Below are positions 8,386-17,796 of a stretch of DNA of 64,000 bases, in pieces (position 1 is the stretch's first letter; each line of letters starts with the position of its first letter). The stretch comes from Zhihengliuella flava. GTDB taxonomy: Bacteria; Actinomycetota; Actinomycetes; Actinomycetales; Micrococcaceae. Made by a program: the position numbers and the translations under genes. The stretch spans positions 1,674,001 through 1,738,000 of the forward strand of contig NZ_JADOTZ010000001.1 in NCBI RefSeq assembly GCF_015751895.1. The letters are read 5' to 3'. A model generated the notes under the pieces. The model was not told the DNA's origin. It did no database searches and worked only from the letters and a program-made list of their open reading frames with translations.

Positions 8386-9858
8386 CTAGGGCGCCAGGTA
8401 TTGTTCCAGCTGACCGGCCACGGCGAGCAGCTGCGCCTCGGAGCCAGCCCGGCCAATGAGCTGAACGCCCATCGAGAGCCCCTCACCCGTGCGCAGGGTG
8501 GGGAGTACGAGGGCCGGCAGCTGGCTGACGTTCACCATGGACGTGTAGGGGGTGTATTGGCACTGCAGCCGGTAGTCCGTCGCCCCATCGTGCGGCCGGC
8601 CATCGCCCAGGCCGGTGAAGTAGCCGACGGGTGGCGGTGTGCGCGCCATCGCTGGCGTCAGCACGACGTCGTACTCACCCCACGCGGCGCGGAAGCCTCG
8701 CGCCACATCGAGCAGAACGTTGGCCGCCGCGTGGGTCTGGGCTGCGGACCGCTTCAGCGCCGCGGCGCGGAAGTCCCGGGCCAAGACCCCGAGCCGCTGT
8801 TCGGCGCCCTCGGCCAGGGGCGCGTCCGCCAGGCCGGACGTCCAGGTGGTGTAGAAGGCGTCCGCGTAGCGTCCGTCGTACCTCAGGCCCGCCTCCTCCA
8901 CGTGGTGACCGGCCTGCCCGAGGGCCGTCACGCCGGCGTCGAGGGCCGCCCGTGCCTCGGTGGACAGAGACACCTCATACGTCCCCTCGAACGGGCTCGC
9001 CGTGGAGAGTCCGATGCGGAGCGGCCGCCCCGGGCCTCGGGAGAGCGCGGCGGCCTCGAACCGTCCGGCGCCATCGGCGGCGGTGGTACCCATCATCACG
9101 TCAAACAGCGCTCCGGCGTCCGCGGCGTCGCGGGTGATCGGCCCGGACACGGGCAGCCGGGGGGCGTTGGTGGCGGTCACGAGGAAGTCTCCGGCACGGG
9201 TGTCCGCCCACCGATCCACCGCTCGGGCGGCCCGGCGGTCCGCGGGAACGACGCCGTAGCCCGGTTTCAGTCCCACCAGTCCACACGCTGAGGCGGGGAT
9301 CCGGACGCTGCCGCCGGCGTCGGATCCGACGACCCCGGGCAGCATGCCCGCGGCGACCGCCGCCGCGCTACCGCCGCTGGAGCCGCCGGACGTCAGGGCC
9401 GGGTTCAGGGGGTTCCGAGAGGGCGGTTCGATGAGATTCTCTGAATAGCAGGAGAGCCCGAACTCCGGGACCGTCGTCTTGCCCAAGCTCACTGCGCCGT
9501 GGGCGTGCACTTGATCCACGATCGCGGAGTTGCTGGTGGCCACGGCGGGCTCGAGCGCGGCCGTGCCGCGTGCCGTGGGCGTCCCGGCGACGTCCCAGAG
9601 GTCCTTCCACGCCACGGGAACGCCGTGCAGGGCGCCGAGGCTGCGGCGTCGTGCCTCCGGTGCCGTGCGCGCATACGCGCGGTCCAGGGCGGCGGCCGTC
9701 CGCATCGCCGCATCCGCGGAGACGTGGACGAAGGCGCCGAGGCTGCGGTTCGTCTCGGCTACGACGTCGAGCGCGGCGGCAGTGACCTCGCGCGCGGACA
9801 GTTCGCCGGAGAGCAGGGCCTCACGCACGGAGCGGACCGTGTATTCCTCAAACTGCAT
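8386..9858 (-). CDS. Amidase (amidase-signature family)
   Basis: 490 residues from the ATG at 9858, chosen because GAGGGAGC precedes it; the longer open frame adds only low-complexity Arg/Pro. The Ser-cisSer-Lys catalytic set is visible: the lysine in VAWKDLWD, TSGGSSGGSAAAVAAG, and the nucleophile region GSDAGGSVRIPASACG. This is the amidase-signature fold, which includes amidases and GatA-like proteins. No gatC or gatB is adjacent and the sequence reads as a stand-alone amidase, so the substrate cannot be called. It is convergent with the sulfur operon and monocistronic. Confidence 0.88.
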   Translation of the reverse strand: MQFEEYTVRSVREALLSGELSAREVTAAALDVVAETNRSLGAFVHVSADAAMRTAAALDRAYARTAPEARRRSLGALHGVPVAWKDLWDVAGTPTARGTAALEPAVATSNSAIVDQVHAHGAVSLGKTTVPEFGLSCYSENLIEPPSRNPLNPALTSGGSSGGSAAAVAAGMLPGVVGSDAGGSVRIPASACGLVGLKPGYGVVPADRRAARAVDRWADTRAGDFLVTATNAPRLPVSGPITRDAADAGALFDVMMGTTAADGAGRFEAAALSRGPGRPLRIGLSTASPFEGTYEVSLSTEARAALDAGVTALGQAGHHVEEAGLRYDGRYADAFYTTWTSGLADAPLAEGAEQRLGVLARDFRAAALKRSAAQTHAAANVLLDVARGFRAAWGEYDVVLTPAMARTPPPVGYFTGLGDGRPHDGATDYRLQCQYTPYTSMVNVSQLPALVLPTLRTGEGLSMGVQLIGRAGSEAQLLAVAGQLEQYLAP

Positions 9859-10031
9859 AGGTGCTCCCTCGGGGTCGTGGCGCGGTGCGAGCCGCCGGCG
9901 GGGCCGCGTCGGGCGCGGGGGTCGGCTGGCTCCTCTGCGAGCGTAAACCTTCGGCGGGTGCGGGCGCACGCACTATAGGCTGGGGGCGCTGCCAGCCCGC
10001 CGCGCGGGAGACGACGATTCAGGAGTGTCAG

Positions 10032-10358
10032 ATGAGCCAGTTTGAGACCGTTCAGGTGACCGAGGTGCCCCAGGGTGCCAAGATCCTCGATGTGCGCGAA
10101 GGCTACGAGTGGGAGGCCGGCCATGCCACGGAGGCCACCCATATCCCGATGAACGAGGTCCCCGAGCGCCTCGACGATCTGGACCCGGACGAGGACACGT
10201 ACGTGATTTGCCGGACCGGCGGGCGGTCGGCGCAGGTGGCGGCCTTCTTGACCGGCAACGGTTACACGGCCTTCAACGTGGCCGGCGGCTCCGACGCGTG
10301 GCTGGAGGCCGGGCTGCCGATGACCAGCGAGAACGGCGAGGAGCCCACCGTCCGATGA
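10032..10358 (+). CDS. Single-domain rhodanese
   Basis: 108 residues from the ATG at 10032, with AGGAG six bases upstream. It is one rhodanese domain with the active-site loop VICRTGGRSAQ (Cys60) and the usual ILDVREGYEWEAGH start. It probably carries sulfane sulfur in the cytoplasm. Its stop overlaps the start of pheA (ATGA), so the two are translationally coupled, although no biochemical link is obvious. It is separate from the sulfur module upstream, with the amidase between them. Confidence 0.87.
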   Translation: MSQFETVQVTEVPQGAKILDVREGYEWEAGHATEATHIPMNEVPERLDDLDPDEDTYVICRTGGRSAQVAAFLTGNGYTAFNVAGGSDAWLEAGLPMTSENGEEPTVR

Positions 10359-11287
10359 TCTACACGTACCTGGGCCCGGCGGGGACCTTCACCGAGTCCG
10401 CTCTGCTTCAGATCCCGGGAGCCGCCGACGCCGAGCGCGTGCCGGCGACGAGCGTCAACGATGCGCTGGAGCGCGTGCGCGATGGAGCCGCCGACGCGGC
10501 CATGGTGCCGATCGAGAACTCCGTCGAGGGCGGGGTCTCCGCCACGTTGGATGCGATCGCCACGGGCGGCGCGCTGCAGATCGTTGCCGAGGCCCTGGTA
10601 CCCATCACGTTCGATTTGGTGGTGCGGGAAGGCATCGAGTCTCCCGCGCAGATTCGCATCGTGGCGACGCACGGGCACGCGTGGGCGCAGTGCCGCGGGT
10701 GGTCGGAGCTGAATATGCCGGAAGCGGAATTCATTCCGGCGGCGTCGACGGCCGCGGGGGCGCTGGCCGTTCTGGACCCGGAGTCCGGCGTCGACGCCGG
10801 TATCTGCTCGCCGCTGGTGGCCCAGGAGCAGCCAGTGACCGTGCTGCGCCGCGGCGTCGAGGACAATACCGGCGCGGTCACGCGCTTCGTCCTCGTGCGC
10901 CGTCCCGGGTCGCTGCCGGCGCCGAGCGGGCGGGACAAGACCACCGTCGTGATCCCCTTGCCGGAGGACCGCCCGGGTGGCCTGATGGAAATCTTGGAGC
11001 AGTTCGCTGCCCGCGGCGTGAACCTTTCCCGGATCGAGTCGCGCCCCACCGGGGCGGGGCTGGGCAACTACTTCTTCTCCGTCGACACCCACGGGCACAT
11101 TGATGAGGCCCGCATGGCGGACGCGCTGGCCGGCCTCCACCGGATCAGCCCGGACCTGCGGTTCCTCGGCTCGTACCCGGCCGCGGGTGAGGCGCTGATC
11201 GACGTCCCCTCGCCGGCCCGGCACAACACGGACGAGGCGTTCGCCGCCGCGCACGAGTGGATCGAGTCCCTCCGCCGCGGCGGATAG
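10355..11287 (+). CDS. pheA: Prephenate dehydratase
   Basis: 310 residues. The N-terminal periplasmic-binding-like catalytic domain starts YLGPAGTFTESAL and has VPIENSVEGGV; a C-terminal ACT domain (from about residue 195, VVIPLPEDRPGGLMEILE) with ESRPTG would bind phenylalanine for feedback control. It converts prephenate to phenylpyruvate. There is no fused chorismate mutase, as in other actinobacteria. It is coupled to the rhodanese gene upstream by an ATGA overlap and ends shortly before a convergent lipid-kinase-like gene. Confidence 0.94.
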   Translation: MIYTYLGPAGTFTESALLQIPGAADAERVPATSVNDALERVRDGAADAAMVPIENSVEGGVSATLDAIATGGALQIVAEALVPITFDLVVREGIESPAQIRIVATHGHAWAQCRGWSELNMPEAEFIPAASTAAGALAVLDPESGVDAGICSPLVAQEQPVTVLRRGVEDNTGAVTRFVLVRRPGSLPAPSGRDKTTVVIPLPEDRPGGLMEILEQFAARGVNLSRIESRPTGAGLGNYFFSVDTHGHIDEARMADALAGLHRISPDLRFLGSYPAAGEALIDVPSPARHNTDEAFAAAHEWIESLRRGG

Positions 11288-11299
11288 GCCTGGGCCGTC

Positions 11300-12346
11300 C
11301 TAGCAGCGCACGGTCAGCGCGTCAGGCAGGACCTCGACCTCGATCTGGGTGACGGAGCCGTCCGTGTCCCCGTCGAGCTGGGCGGCGATGGGCTCGTCAA
11401 CACTGAGGCGAACGCGCTGGCACTGGGAGAAACCGATGATGGGGTCCCGGCGGCTGGTGTGGCGCACCATGCCCTTGAGCATGATCCAGCCCCACCCCAT
11501 GAGGGAGCGCGGGCTCATCACCACCACGTCGAGGGTGCCGTCATCGATCCGTGCGTTGGGCGCTAGCTGCACGCCACCCTGGAGCCGGCCGCAGTTGGCG
11601 ATCATGACGGACCGCGCCCGCACCTCCTGCTCCGGGCCGTCATCCAGCTGCATCCGCACCGTGCGGCGCGCCCCGCGCATCTGACGGAACCCGGCCTCGG
11701 CGTAGGCCAGGGCGCCGATCCGGGCCTTCAGGTCCGAATCGGTGGCGTCCATCATCTCCGCGTCGAACCCGATGCCCGCGATGACCGCGAACTCCTTGGT
11801 TTCGGTGCTGCCGTCCTGCCGGCTCAGGCGCACGCGCGCGGCATCGATGCGGCGCACGGAACCGAACAGCGCGCTGGCCAGCCACGCGTCGTCGTCGTCC
11901 ACGTTGATCTCCAGGTTGCGGGCCAGCAGGTTGCCCGTGCCCAGCGGCAACAAGGCCAGGATCTCCTCGCGGCCCGTCATCACCTCCGCGACGGCGCGCA
12001 CCGTGCCGTCGCCACCGCCGGCGATCACGGTGGTGCAGCCGTCCTCGAGCGCGGCCCGCGCCATGGCGTATCCCGGATCCTCGGGCGTGGTCCGATAGAC
12101 CCGTGGCGCCTCCCGCCCCGAATGGGCGCAGGCCCGGTTCAGACGTTCCAAGGCCAACGCCGCCGTCTTCTTGGACGGGTTGATGACCACGCCGATGCGT
12201 TCGGTGGCCTGCGGTTCGCCCTCCGCCGGGGCCGCGGCTTCCATGTCCCGCAGACGGGATTTCAGGGCGCGCACGGAGAGGAGGGCGACGACGGCGACGA
12301 TGACCGCCACACCCACCAATAACAAGGCAAGGATCTCCAGCTGCAT
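11300..12346 (-). CDS. Diacylglycerol kinase-family lipid kinase
   Basis: 348 residues. Residues 4-28 are one membrane segment, followed by a linker and a DAGK catalytic domain with INPSKKTA, the nucleotide loop AGGGDGTVRAVAEV and PLGTGNLLARN. The family phosphorylates diacylglycerol, ceramide or sphingoid-type lipids; in actinobacteria the substrate may be diacylglycerol or a PI precursor. The N-terminal anchor would hold it at the membrane. It diverges from serS with only 38 bases between the starts, so the promoters overlap. Confidence 0.88.
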   Translation of the reverse strand: MQLEILALLLVGVAVIVAVVALLSVRALKSRLRDMEAAAPAEGEPQATERIGVVINPSKKTAALALERLNRACAHSGREAPRVYRTTPEDPGYAMARAALEDGCTTVIAGGGDGTVRAVAEVMTGREEILALLPLGTGNLLARNLEINVDDDDAWLASALFGSVRRIDAARVRLSRQDGSTETKEFAVIAGIGFDAEMMDATDSDLKARIGALAYAEAGFRQMRGARRTVRMQLDDGPEQEVRARSVMIANCGRLQGGVQLAPNARIDDGTLDVVVMSPRSLMGWGWIMLKGMVRHTSRRDPIIGFSQCQRVRLSVDEPIAAQLDGDTDGSVTQIEVEVLPDALTVRC

Positions 12347-12372
12347 AATGCACTCAGACTAGCGGGGTTCGA

Positions 12373-12378
12373 TACGCT
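12373..12378 (+). promoter_or_regulatory. -10 element of serS (leaderless arrangement)
   Basis: TACGCT ends 6 bases before the GTG start of serS, so transcription would begin at or next to the start codon. No separate ribosome site fits. Confidence 0.5.
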
Positions 12379-12384
12379 GTAGGG

Positions 12385-13671
12385 GTGATCGACGTAAAAG
12401 AACTCGTAGAGAATCCTGACCTGTTCCGTGCCTCGCAACGTGCCCGCGGTGCGGACGAGTCCTTGGTGGAGAGGATCATCGCCGCGGACACCTCCCGGCG
12501 CGACTCCATCGCCGCCTTTGAGTCTCTGCGCGCCGAGCAGAAGGCGTTCGGCAAGAAGGTCGCCCAGGCCCAGGGTGATGAGAAGCAGGCGCTCTTGGCC
12601 GAGGTCAAGGAGCTGGCCGCGCAGGTCAAGGCCGCCGAGGCCGCCGCAGACGACGCGCAGACGGAGCTGACTACCCTGCAGCGCGCCTTCCCAAACCTCA
12701 TTGCCGACGGCGTCCCCTCCGGCGGCGAGGACGACTTCACGGTCCTCAAGCACGTCGGCGAGCCGCGCGACTTCGCGGCCGAGGGGTTCGAGCCGCGGGA
12801 TCACCTGGCGATCGGCGAGCTCATTGGCGCCATTGACATGGAGCGCGGCGCCAAGGTTTCCGGATCGCGCTTTTACTTCCTCAAGGGCGCCGGCGCCCGG
12901 CTCGAGCTGGCCCTGATGAACATGGCCCTCGATCTGGCCCTGAAGAACGGCTTCACGCCCATGATGACGCCGACCTTGGTCCGCCCGGAGACCATGCAGG
13001 GCACCGGTTTCGATGTGGAGCACGATGACGAGATCTACCGCCTCGAGCGGGACGACCTCTACCTGACGGGTACGTCCGAGGTGGCGTTGGCGGGCTACCA
13101 CGCGGACGAGATCATCGACCTCTCCGCCGGGCCCACCCGCTACGCCGGTTGGTCCTCCTGCTACCGGCGCGAGGCCGGTTCCGCGGGCAAGGACACCCGC
13201 GGCATCATTCGCGTGCACCAGTTCAACAAGCTGGAGATGTTCATCTACACGTCCGTGGACAACGCGGAAGCGGAGCACCAGAACATGCTGGCGTGGGAGG
13301 AGCAGATGCTCGCCGCCGTCGAACTGCCGTACCGTGTTATTGACACGGCGGCCGGAGACCTGGGCATGAGCGCCGCCCGCAAGTTTGACTGCGAGGCCTG
13401 GGTGCCGACGCAGGGCAAGTACCGCGAGCTGACGTCGACGTCGAACTGCACCACGTTCCAGGCCCGGCGCCTGAACATCCGCGAACGCCAGGTGGGGCCG
13501 GACGGCAAGCCAGGGAAGACGCGCGCCGTCGCCACGCTCAACGGCACGCTGGCCACCACCCGCTGGATCGTGGCCATTCTGGAACAGCACCAGAACGCGG
13601 ACGGATCCGTCACCGTGCCGGCCGCCCTCCGCCCGTACCTCGGCGGCCTGGACGTCCTGCCCGTTCTCTGA
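12385..13671 (+). CDS. serS: Seryl-tRNA synthetase
   Basis: 428 residues starting at GTG 12385 ([16 protein letters not shown]), the normal N-terminus of the family. The N-terminal coiled-coil arm runs to about residue 105 and contacts the long variable arm of tRNA-Ser. The class II catalytic core has [14 protein letters not shown] (motif 2 region) and [13 protein letters not shown], followed by motif 3 [16 protein letters not shown]. Length is standard. It charges tRNA-Ser with serine. A strong hairpin follows at 13710. Confidence 0.97.
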   Translation: MIDVKELVENPDLFRASQRARGADESLVERIIAADTSRRDSIAAFESLRAEQKAFGKKVAQAQGDEKQALLAEVKELAAQVKAAEAAADDAQTELTTLQRAFPNLIADGVPSGGEDDFTVLKHVGEPRDFAAEGFEPRDHLAIGELIGAIDMERGAKVSGSRFYFLKGAGARLELALMNMALDLALKNGFTPMMTPTLVRPETMQGTGFDVEHDDEIYRLERDDLYLTGTSEVALAGYHADEIIDLSAGPTRYAGWSSCYRREAGSAGKDTRGIIRVHQFNKLEMFIYTSVDNAEAEHQNMLAWEEQMLAAVELPYRVIDTAAGDLGMSAARKFDCEAWVPTQGKYRELTSTSNCTTFQARRLNIRERQVGPDGKPGKTRAVATLNGTLATTRWIVAILEQHQNADGSVTVPAALRPYLGGLDVLPVL

Positions 13672-13709
13672 ACCGCAGGTAAGGCGCCGGTGAACTGTGA
13701 CGGAGCGTG

Positions 13710-13747
13710 CGCCCCGGCCGCGAGCCGCGAATCGCGGCCGGGGCGCA
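13710..13747 (+). terminator. Hairpin terminator of serS
   Basis: A perfect 15-bp GC stem (GCGCCCCGGCCGCGA and its complement) with an 8-nt loop lies between serS and the HAD gene. There is no T-tract. Confidence 0.7.
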
Positions 13748-13766
13748 GCAGTGGTTGACTGGTGCC

Positions 13767-14582
13767 ATGAGCACCAAGATGATCGGTCTGGACGTTGACG
13801 GAACCCTGGTAAACCACCAGGGCCACATGTCTCAGGTGGTCCGCGAGGCCGCCCGCGGAATCGTCGATGCGGGCCACACCGTGGTGATTTCCACGGGCCG
13901 GTCCCTCGGCGCCACCCTCCCGATCGTTGAGTTGCTCGGGGTGGAGCGCGGCTACGCGGTCTGCTCCAACGGCGGCGTGACCCTGCGGATCGACACCGCG
14001 TTGCCGGACGGGTATGAGGTGATCGACCGGAGGACGTTCGACCCGGCCCCGGCCCTGCGCGCCATCCGCGAATCCCTGCCCACGGCGAAGTACGCGCTGG
14101 AGGATGACCAGGGAAATTTCCTCTCCACCGAGCGCTTCCAGGACGCCAGCTTCGGCGTCGAGGCCCAGGGCGTGAGCGTGCACGAGATGATGCGCGCCAC
14201 CGCCACGCGCCTCGTGGTGTTCTCCACGGATTCCACGGCGGAGGAGTTCGGCCAGGCCGTGCGCAGCATCGGGCTCGAGGGCGTGACCTATTCCGTCGGG
14301 TGGACCGCCTGGCTGGACATCGCCGCTCAGGGCGTGAACAAGTCCACCGCGCTCGAGGCGCTGCGTCAGAAGCTGGGCGTCGCCCCCGAGGACACGATCG
14401 CCGCGGGCGACGGCCGCAACGACATCGAGATGTTGGAGTGGGCGCACCGCGGCATCGCCATGGGGCAGGCCCCGGAGGAGGTCAAGGCCGCCGCCGACGA
14501 GGTGACCGCCCCCGTGGAAGAGGACGGTCTGGCGCTGGTCCTCAATGGCCTGATCGACGACGACGCCCCGGCCCTGCGCTAG
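13767..14582 (+). CDS. HAD-superfamily phosphatase (Cof-type)
   Basis: 271 residues from the ATG at 13767; the open frame before it runs through the terminator hairpin. The catalytic motif GLDVDGTLVN is at the N-terminus, STGRS is motif II, and AAGDGRNDIEML is the C-terminal motif IV, so it is a Cof/type IIB HAD hydrolase. Such proteins dephosphorylate sugar phosphates or nucleotides such as FMN; the substrate is not predictable here. It converges on the MerR/TipAS gene with a 4-base overlap of the stops. Confidence 0.92.
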   Translation: MSTKMIGLDVDGTLVNHQGHMSQVVREAARGIVDAGHTVVISTGRSLGATLPIVELLGVERGYAVCSNGGVTLRIDTALPDGYEVIDRRTFDPAPALRAIRESLPTAKYALEDDQGNFLSTERFQDASFGVEAQGVSVHEMMRATATRLVVFSTDSTAEEFGQAVRSIGLEGVTYSVGWTAWLDIAAQGVNKSTALEALRQKLGVAPEDTIAAGDGRNDIEMLEWAHRGIAMGQAPEEVKAAADEVTAPVEEDGLALVLNGLIDDDAPALR

Positions 14583-15370
14583 CGCCCGGCCCACTCCCGC
14601 AGCGCGGCCCGGACGAACTCCGCGCCCTCGGCGCCGCCGTAGTTCGCGGCGAACCGCGGGTCCGCGACGTACATGTCGGCCAGCCCCAGAATGTAGCCCG
14701 TGTCCGGTTCGCCTCCGGCTCCCGGTGTCCCCGGGATGCCGGAGAGCCACGCGACGTGGCGGGCCGCCAGCTCTTGGGCTGCCGCGGAGGCCGGGTCCGT
14801 GCCCGCTGCCGCGGCAGCCGCCCAGTCCGCTCCGAGCTGGCGCGTGGTCTCCTGCCACGCGGCCTGCTCCTCGCGGCCCATGGACCGCCACCAGCGGTCA
14901 GAGTCCTGATAGGCCTGAGCGCCCCAGCGCTCCGTGACCTCGTCCTTGTGTTGCGTGTGGTCGAACCCGTCAAACATGTTCTCTGCCACGAGCTCACCAC
15001 CTCCTTCCAGTGTTGTCAGTGTGTGTTCCACGGCCGCCAACTGCCGCTGCAAGCGCTCCTGCTGGCGGCGTAGCTCGGCCGCGTGCAGGCGCAGAGCGGC
15101 CGCTGATGCCGCGCGCCCTCGCGGTGACGACGCCGTCGCTGGTCCTTCGGCGGCGAGGACGTCCTGAATCTGCCGCACCGGCAACCCGAGTTGCCGCAGG
15201 AGCAGGATGCGCTGCAGGCGGAGCAGCGCGTCGTCGTCGTAGTACCGGTACCCGGTGTGTCCCACGCGCGACGGCGGCAGGAGGCCGACGTCGTCGTAAT
15301 GCCGCAGGGTGCGGCTGGTGGTCCCGGCGAGCCGGGCCACCTCGGCAATGGGGTATTCGCGGTGCGTCAT
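14579..15370 (-). CDS. MerR regulator with TipAS ligand-binding domain
   Basis: 263 residues. Residues 1-75 are a MerR winged helix (YPIAEVARLAGTTSRTLRHYDDVGLLPP), followed by a coiled-coil dimer helix to about residue 125. The C-terminal half (WWRSMGREEQAAWQETT; FAANYGGAEGAEFVRAAL) is a TipAS-type all-helical domain. In Streptomyces TipAL that domain binds thiopeptide antibiotics; related proteins bind other hydrophobic ligands. It likely activates its own promoter, whose 19-bp spacer carries a palindrome (15377-15407). No obvious target gene is in the same operon. Confidence 0.9.
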   Translation of the reverse strand: MTHREYPIAEVARLAGTTSRTLRHYDDVGLLPPSRVGHTGYRYYDDDALLRLQRILLLRQLGLPVRQIQDVLAAEGPATASSPRGRAASAAALRLHAAELRRQQERLQRQLAAVEHTLTTLEGGGELVAENMFDGFDHTQHKDEVTERWGAQAYQDSDRWWRSMGREEQAAWQETTRQLGADWAAAAAAGTDPASAAAQELAARHVAWLSGIPGTPGAGGEPDTGYILGLADMYVADPRFAANYGGAEGAEFVRAALREWAGR

Positions 15371-15376
15371 GCCTTC

Positions 15377-15407
15377 AGCGTAGAAGTTGACGCAGCGTCA
15401 AGGTCAA
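15377..15407 (-). promoter_or_regulatory. MerR-type promoter with 19-bp spacer and operator palindrome
   Basis: Reading leftward, -35 TTGACC and -10 TACGCT are separated by 19 bp, the over-long spacing that MerR proteins correct by twisting DNA. The spacer contains the palindrome TTGACGCTGCGTCAA (15387-15401). The -10 ends 6 bases before the ATG at 15370, so the transcript would be leaderless. Confidence 0.78.
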
Positions 15408-15491
15408 GGGGCCGGTAGGAAAGCTGGGAGATCCCTGTGTGTCCGGCGTCGCGCATTGTTGGCCCGGGCGCGCGGTGCCAAGGTTGAAATT

Positions 15492-17090
15492 ATGTCGAAC
15501 CCGTCTAAAAATCGATCGTCCGTGGCGTCTCGAGCCCTCGCCGGCTCCGCGATCGCCGTGCTCATGGGGGCCGTGGCCGGATGCGGAGCCACGGAAACGC
15601 CAGAGGAGGACAAGCAAGCTGTCCCGCACCACAGCTACGTCTCGCGGCCGGACCTCGCGCCGCCTGTGGTCGACGTGCGGGAGGATTCGGACGAGGCCTC
15701 GGACGGGTACACCTTCCTGACCCCGAATTTCGACACGGAACAGCCCAGCGATGGCGCCCTGATCCTGGACGCGGCGGGCGAGCCGGTGTGGATGGAGACC
15801 GCCGAGGACGATGACCTCGACGACGATATTTTTGACCTGCGCGTGCAGGAGTATCAGGGCGAACCGGTGCTGACCTACTTCCTCGGCAGCAGCCGCGAGG
15901 GGCGCGGCAACGGCGAGATCGTCATGCTGGACGAGTCCTACGAAGAGGTGGCCCGCGTGACCACCACGGCAGACGTCGGGGCCGGGAACGCCGACTTCCA
16001 CGACACGGTGATTACCGAGGAGGGGACCATGCTGCTGGGCGCCTACGTGCCCAAGCAGCATGACCTGAGCGAGGTGGGCGGCCCCACCGACGGCTGGGTG
16101 GAAGACGCGGTCATTCAGGAGATCGACATTGAGACCGGCGAGGTCCTCTTCGAGTGGAGCGCCATCGAACACATCCCGCTGAGCGAGACGATGTTCGACT
16201 ACGGGGACGAGGCGAAGAGCGCCGAGGAGGATGCCGAGGAGAACGAGGACGCCCCCGCGTTCCCGTCCGAGGAGTACCCGTACGACTACTTCCACATCAA
16301 CTCCATCACGGAGGACGACGACGGCAACCTGCTGGTCTCCGCCCGCCACACCCACACCGTGTACAAGCTGAACCGGGACACCGGCGAGGTGGAATGGAAG
16401 CTCGGCGGAGCGGACAGCGACTTCGAGATGGGCGAGGGCGCCACGTTCTCGTGGCAGCATGACGCCAAGCGCTCCCCGGACGGGACGATCACCCTGCTCG
16501 ACAACCACTCCCACGATCCGGGGGCCAAGGAATCCTCCCGTGGGCTGCGGCTGGAGGTGGATGAAGAGGCGATGACCGCTTCAGTTCACACTGAATACTT
16601 GCCGCCGGAGGAGCGCGTGGGCTTCGCCATGGCCAACCTGCAGGAGCTTGAGGACGGCACCGTCCACATCGGCTGGGGCATGGCTCCCCTGTTCTCCGAA
16701 TACACCAACGAGGGTGAGCTGTTGCGGGACGTCTGCCACGGCTCGGACTGCTACGGCGAGGACTATAAGGGCAACGGAACCAGCTACCGCTCCTACACCT
16801 TCGAGTGGGAGGGCCGCCCGGCGACCTCGCCGGACGTCGTCGTGCAGGACGACGACGGGGCGCGCACGGCGTACGTCTCCTGGAACGGTGCCACCGAGGT
16901 GGCGCAGTGGCGGCTCGTCACCGGCGAGGACGAGGCCAGTGCCACTGCGGGCGAGGTCGTGGACCGCGAGTCCTTCGAGACCAGCCTGACGGTCCCGGAC
17001 GAGGCCCAGTACGTGGCGGTCGAGGCGCTCGATGAGAACGGCGAGGTCCTCGGGACCGGCGTGGCCGAGGAAGCGGCGGCTCAGCAGTAG
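15492..17090 (+). CDS. Arylsulfotransferase (ASST)-family lipoprotein
   Basis: 532 residues from the ATG at 15492, chosen because it gives a clean lipoprotein signal with lipobox AVAGC. The mature protein follows the ASST beta-propeller pattern: DFHDTVITEEGTMLLG, YFHINSITEDDDGNLLVSARH and FSWQHDAKRSPDGTITLLDNH, with histidines in the conserved places, and a C-terminal Ig-like segment. ASST enzymes move sulfate between phenols; many actinobacterial relatives have no proven activity. The chain is strikingly rich in Asp/Glu (EDDDLDDDIFD), suggesting a surface-exposed acidic protein. It diverges from the MerR/TipAS gene, which could regulate it. Confidence 0.83.
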   Translation: MSNPSKNRSSVASRALAGSAIAVLMGAVAGCGATETPEEDKQAVPHHSYVSRPDLAPPVVDVREDSDEASDGYTFLTPNFDTEQPSDGALILDAAGEPVWMETAEDDDLDDDIFDLRVQEYQGEPVLTYFLGSSREGRGNGEIVMLDESYEEVARVTTTADVGAGNADFHDTVITEEGTMLLGAYVPKQHDLSEVGGPTDGWVEDAVIQEIDIETGEVLFEWSAIEHIPLSETMFDYGDEAKSAEEDAEENEDAPAFPSEEYPYDYFHINSITEDDDGNLLVSARHTHTVYKLNRDTGEVEWKLGGADSDFEMGEGATFSWQHDAKRSPDGTITLLDNHSHDPGAKESSRGLRLEVDEEAMTASVHTEYLPPEERVGFAMANLQELEDGTVHIGWGMAPLFSEYTNEGELLRDVCHGSDCYGEDYKGNGTSYRSYTFEWEGRPATSPDVVVQDDDGARTAYVSWNGATEVAQWRLVTGEDEASATAGEVVDRESFETSLTVPDEAQYVAVEALDENGEVLGTGVAEEAAAQQ

Positions 17091-17113
17091 CCGCCGCGTG
17101 GCCGCGGGTCCGG

Positions 17114-17707
17114 CTAGCCCGCGGCGAGGGTCAGCAGGCGCGCCGCGGCCGGGAGCGCGGCCGCCTGGTCCTCAATGCGGGAGCGCGCAATGGCCTTGGA
17201 TACGGCCTGGGCCGTGATCCCCAGCGCGGCGGCGATGTCCTTTTGTTGCCCGCGCACCCCGTGGGTGAAGAGGTCGACGACGGCCCATTCGGCCTCCGTC
17301 CGGTGGGCCACGAGGTGGCCGATCAGGCGGAGGACCGCTTGGGCTTCCTCGGCCTGATCGGCGGCGTTTCCGGCGACGGCGAGCGGCACCCGGTCCCCGG
17401 CCTTCTGTGCGGCGGTGACCGCGCGGCGGGCGTGAACGATGGCCGGGCCGCGCACGTCGTCGAGCTCGTCGGGCAGGGGCTCGTGCAGGCTGCCCGCGCC
17501 GATGCCGATGTTCCAGCGCTGCTGCCGGAGCGCCAGGAGTGCGGCGGTGATGGCGTGGGCCGGGTCGGAGACGATGCCGATGGCCTCATCCCCGACCGAG
17601 CGGTGGAACGCCAGCGCCGTCGGCACGTCGCGCAGGGCGCGGATCAGCTCGTCCACCCGGTCGCCCGCAGTCCTAGTGTCCCGCTGGTTGATCGTCACAA
17701 CGTACAT
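17114..17707 (-). CDS. SatD-like protein with C-terminal helix-turn-helix
   Basis: 197 residues from the ATG at 17707; the longer frame upstream crosses the ArsR operator and is not credible. Residues 1-125 resemble SatD-family proteins (MYVVTINQRDTRTAGDRVDE; GDEAIGIV; IGIGAGSL). The C-terminus has a helix-turn-helix, GQQKDIAAALGITAQAVSKA, of the sigma-region-4 type, so it may bind DNA. The function of the family is not established. It diverges from a metal-sensing ArsR/transporter pair but the link is only positional. Confidence 0.68.
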   Translation of the reverse strand: MYVVTINQRDTRTAGDRVDELIRALRDVPTALAFHRSVGDEAIGIVSDPAHAITAALLALRQQRWNIGIGAGSLHEPLPDELDDVRGPAIVHARRAVTAAQKAGDRVPLAVAGNAADQAEEAQAVLRLIGHLVAHRTEAEWAVVDLFTHGVRGQQKDIAAALGITAQAVSKAIARSRIEDQAAALPAAARLLTLAAG

Positions 17708-17766
17708 GCGCCTCAGTATGCCACCGGGGTGTCGCCGGATTCGGGGACCGGTGGGGAGCGATTTCA

Positions 17767-17790
17767 ACAGTACATAGTTTTGTGTACTGT
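17767..17790. promoter_or_regulatory. ArsR-type operator and overlapping -10
   Basis: ACAGTACA-N8-TGTACTGT, a perfect inverted repeat of the type ArsR/SmtB repressors bind, lies immediately upstream of the arsR start. Its right arm contains a -10-like TACTGT 6 bases before the GTG, so bound repressor would block transcription. Confidence 0.75.
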
Positions 17791-17796
17791 TGTCGG

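Noticed and set aside
13245-14891. 548-codon open frame on the minus strand across serS and the HAD gene
   Set aside because: Spans two well-supported plus-strand genes and their terminator; no domain visible.
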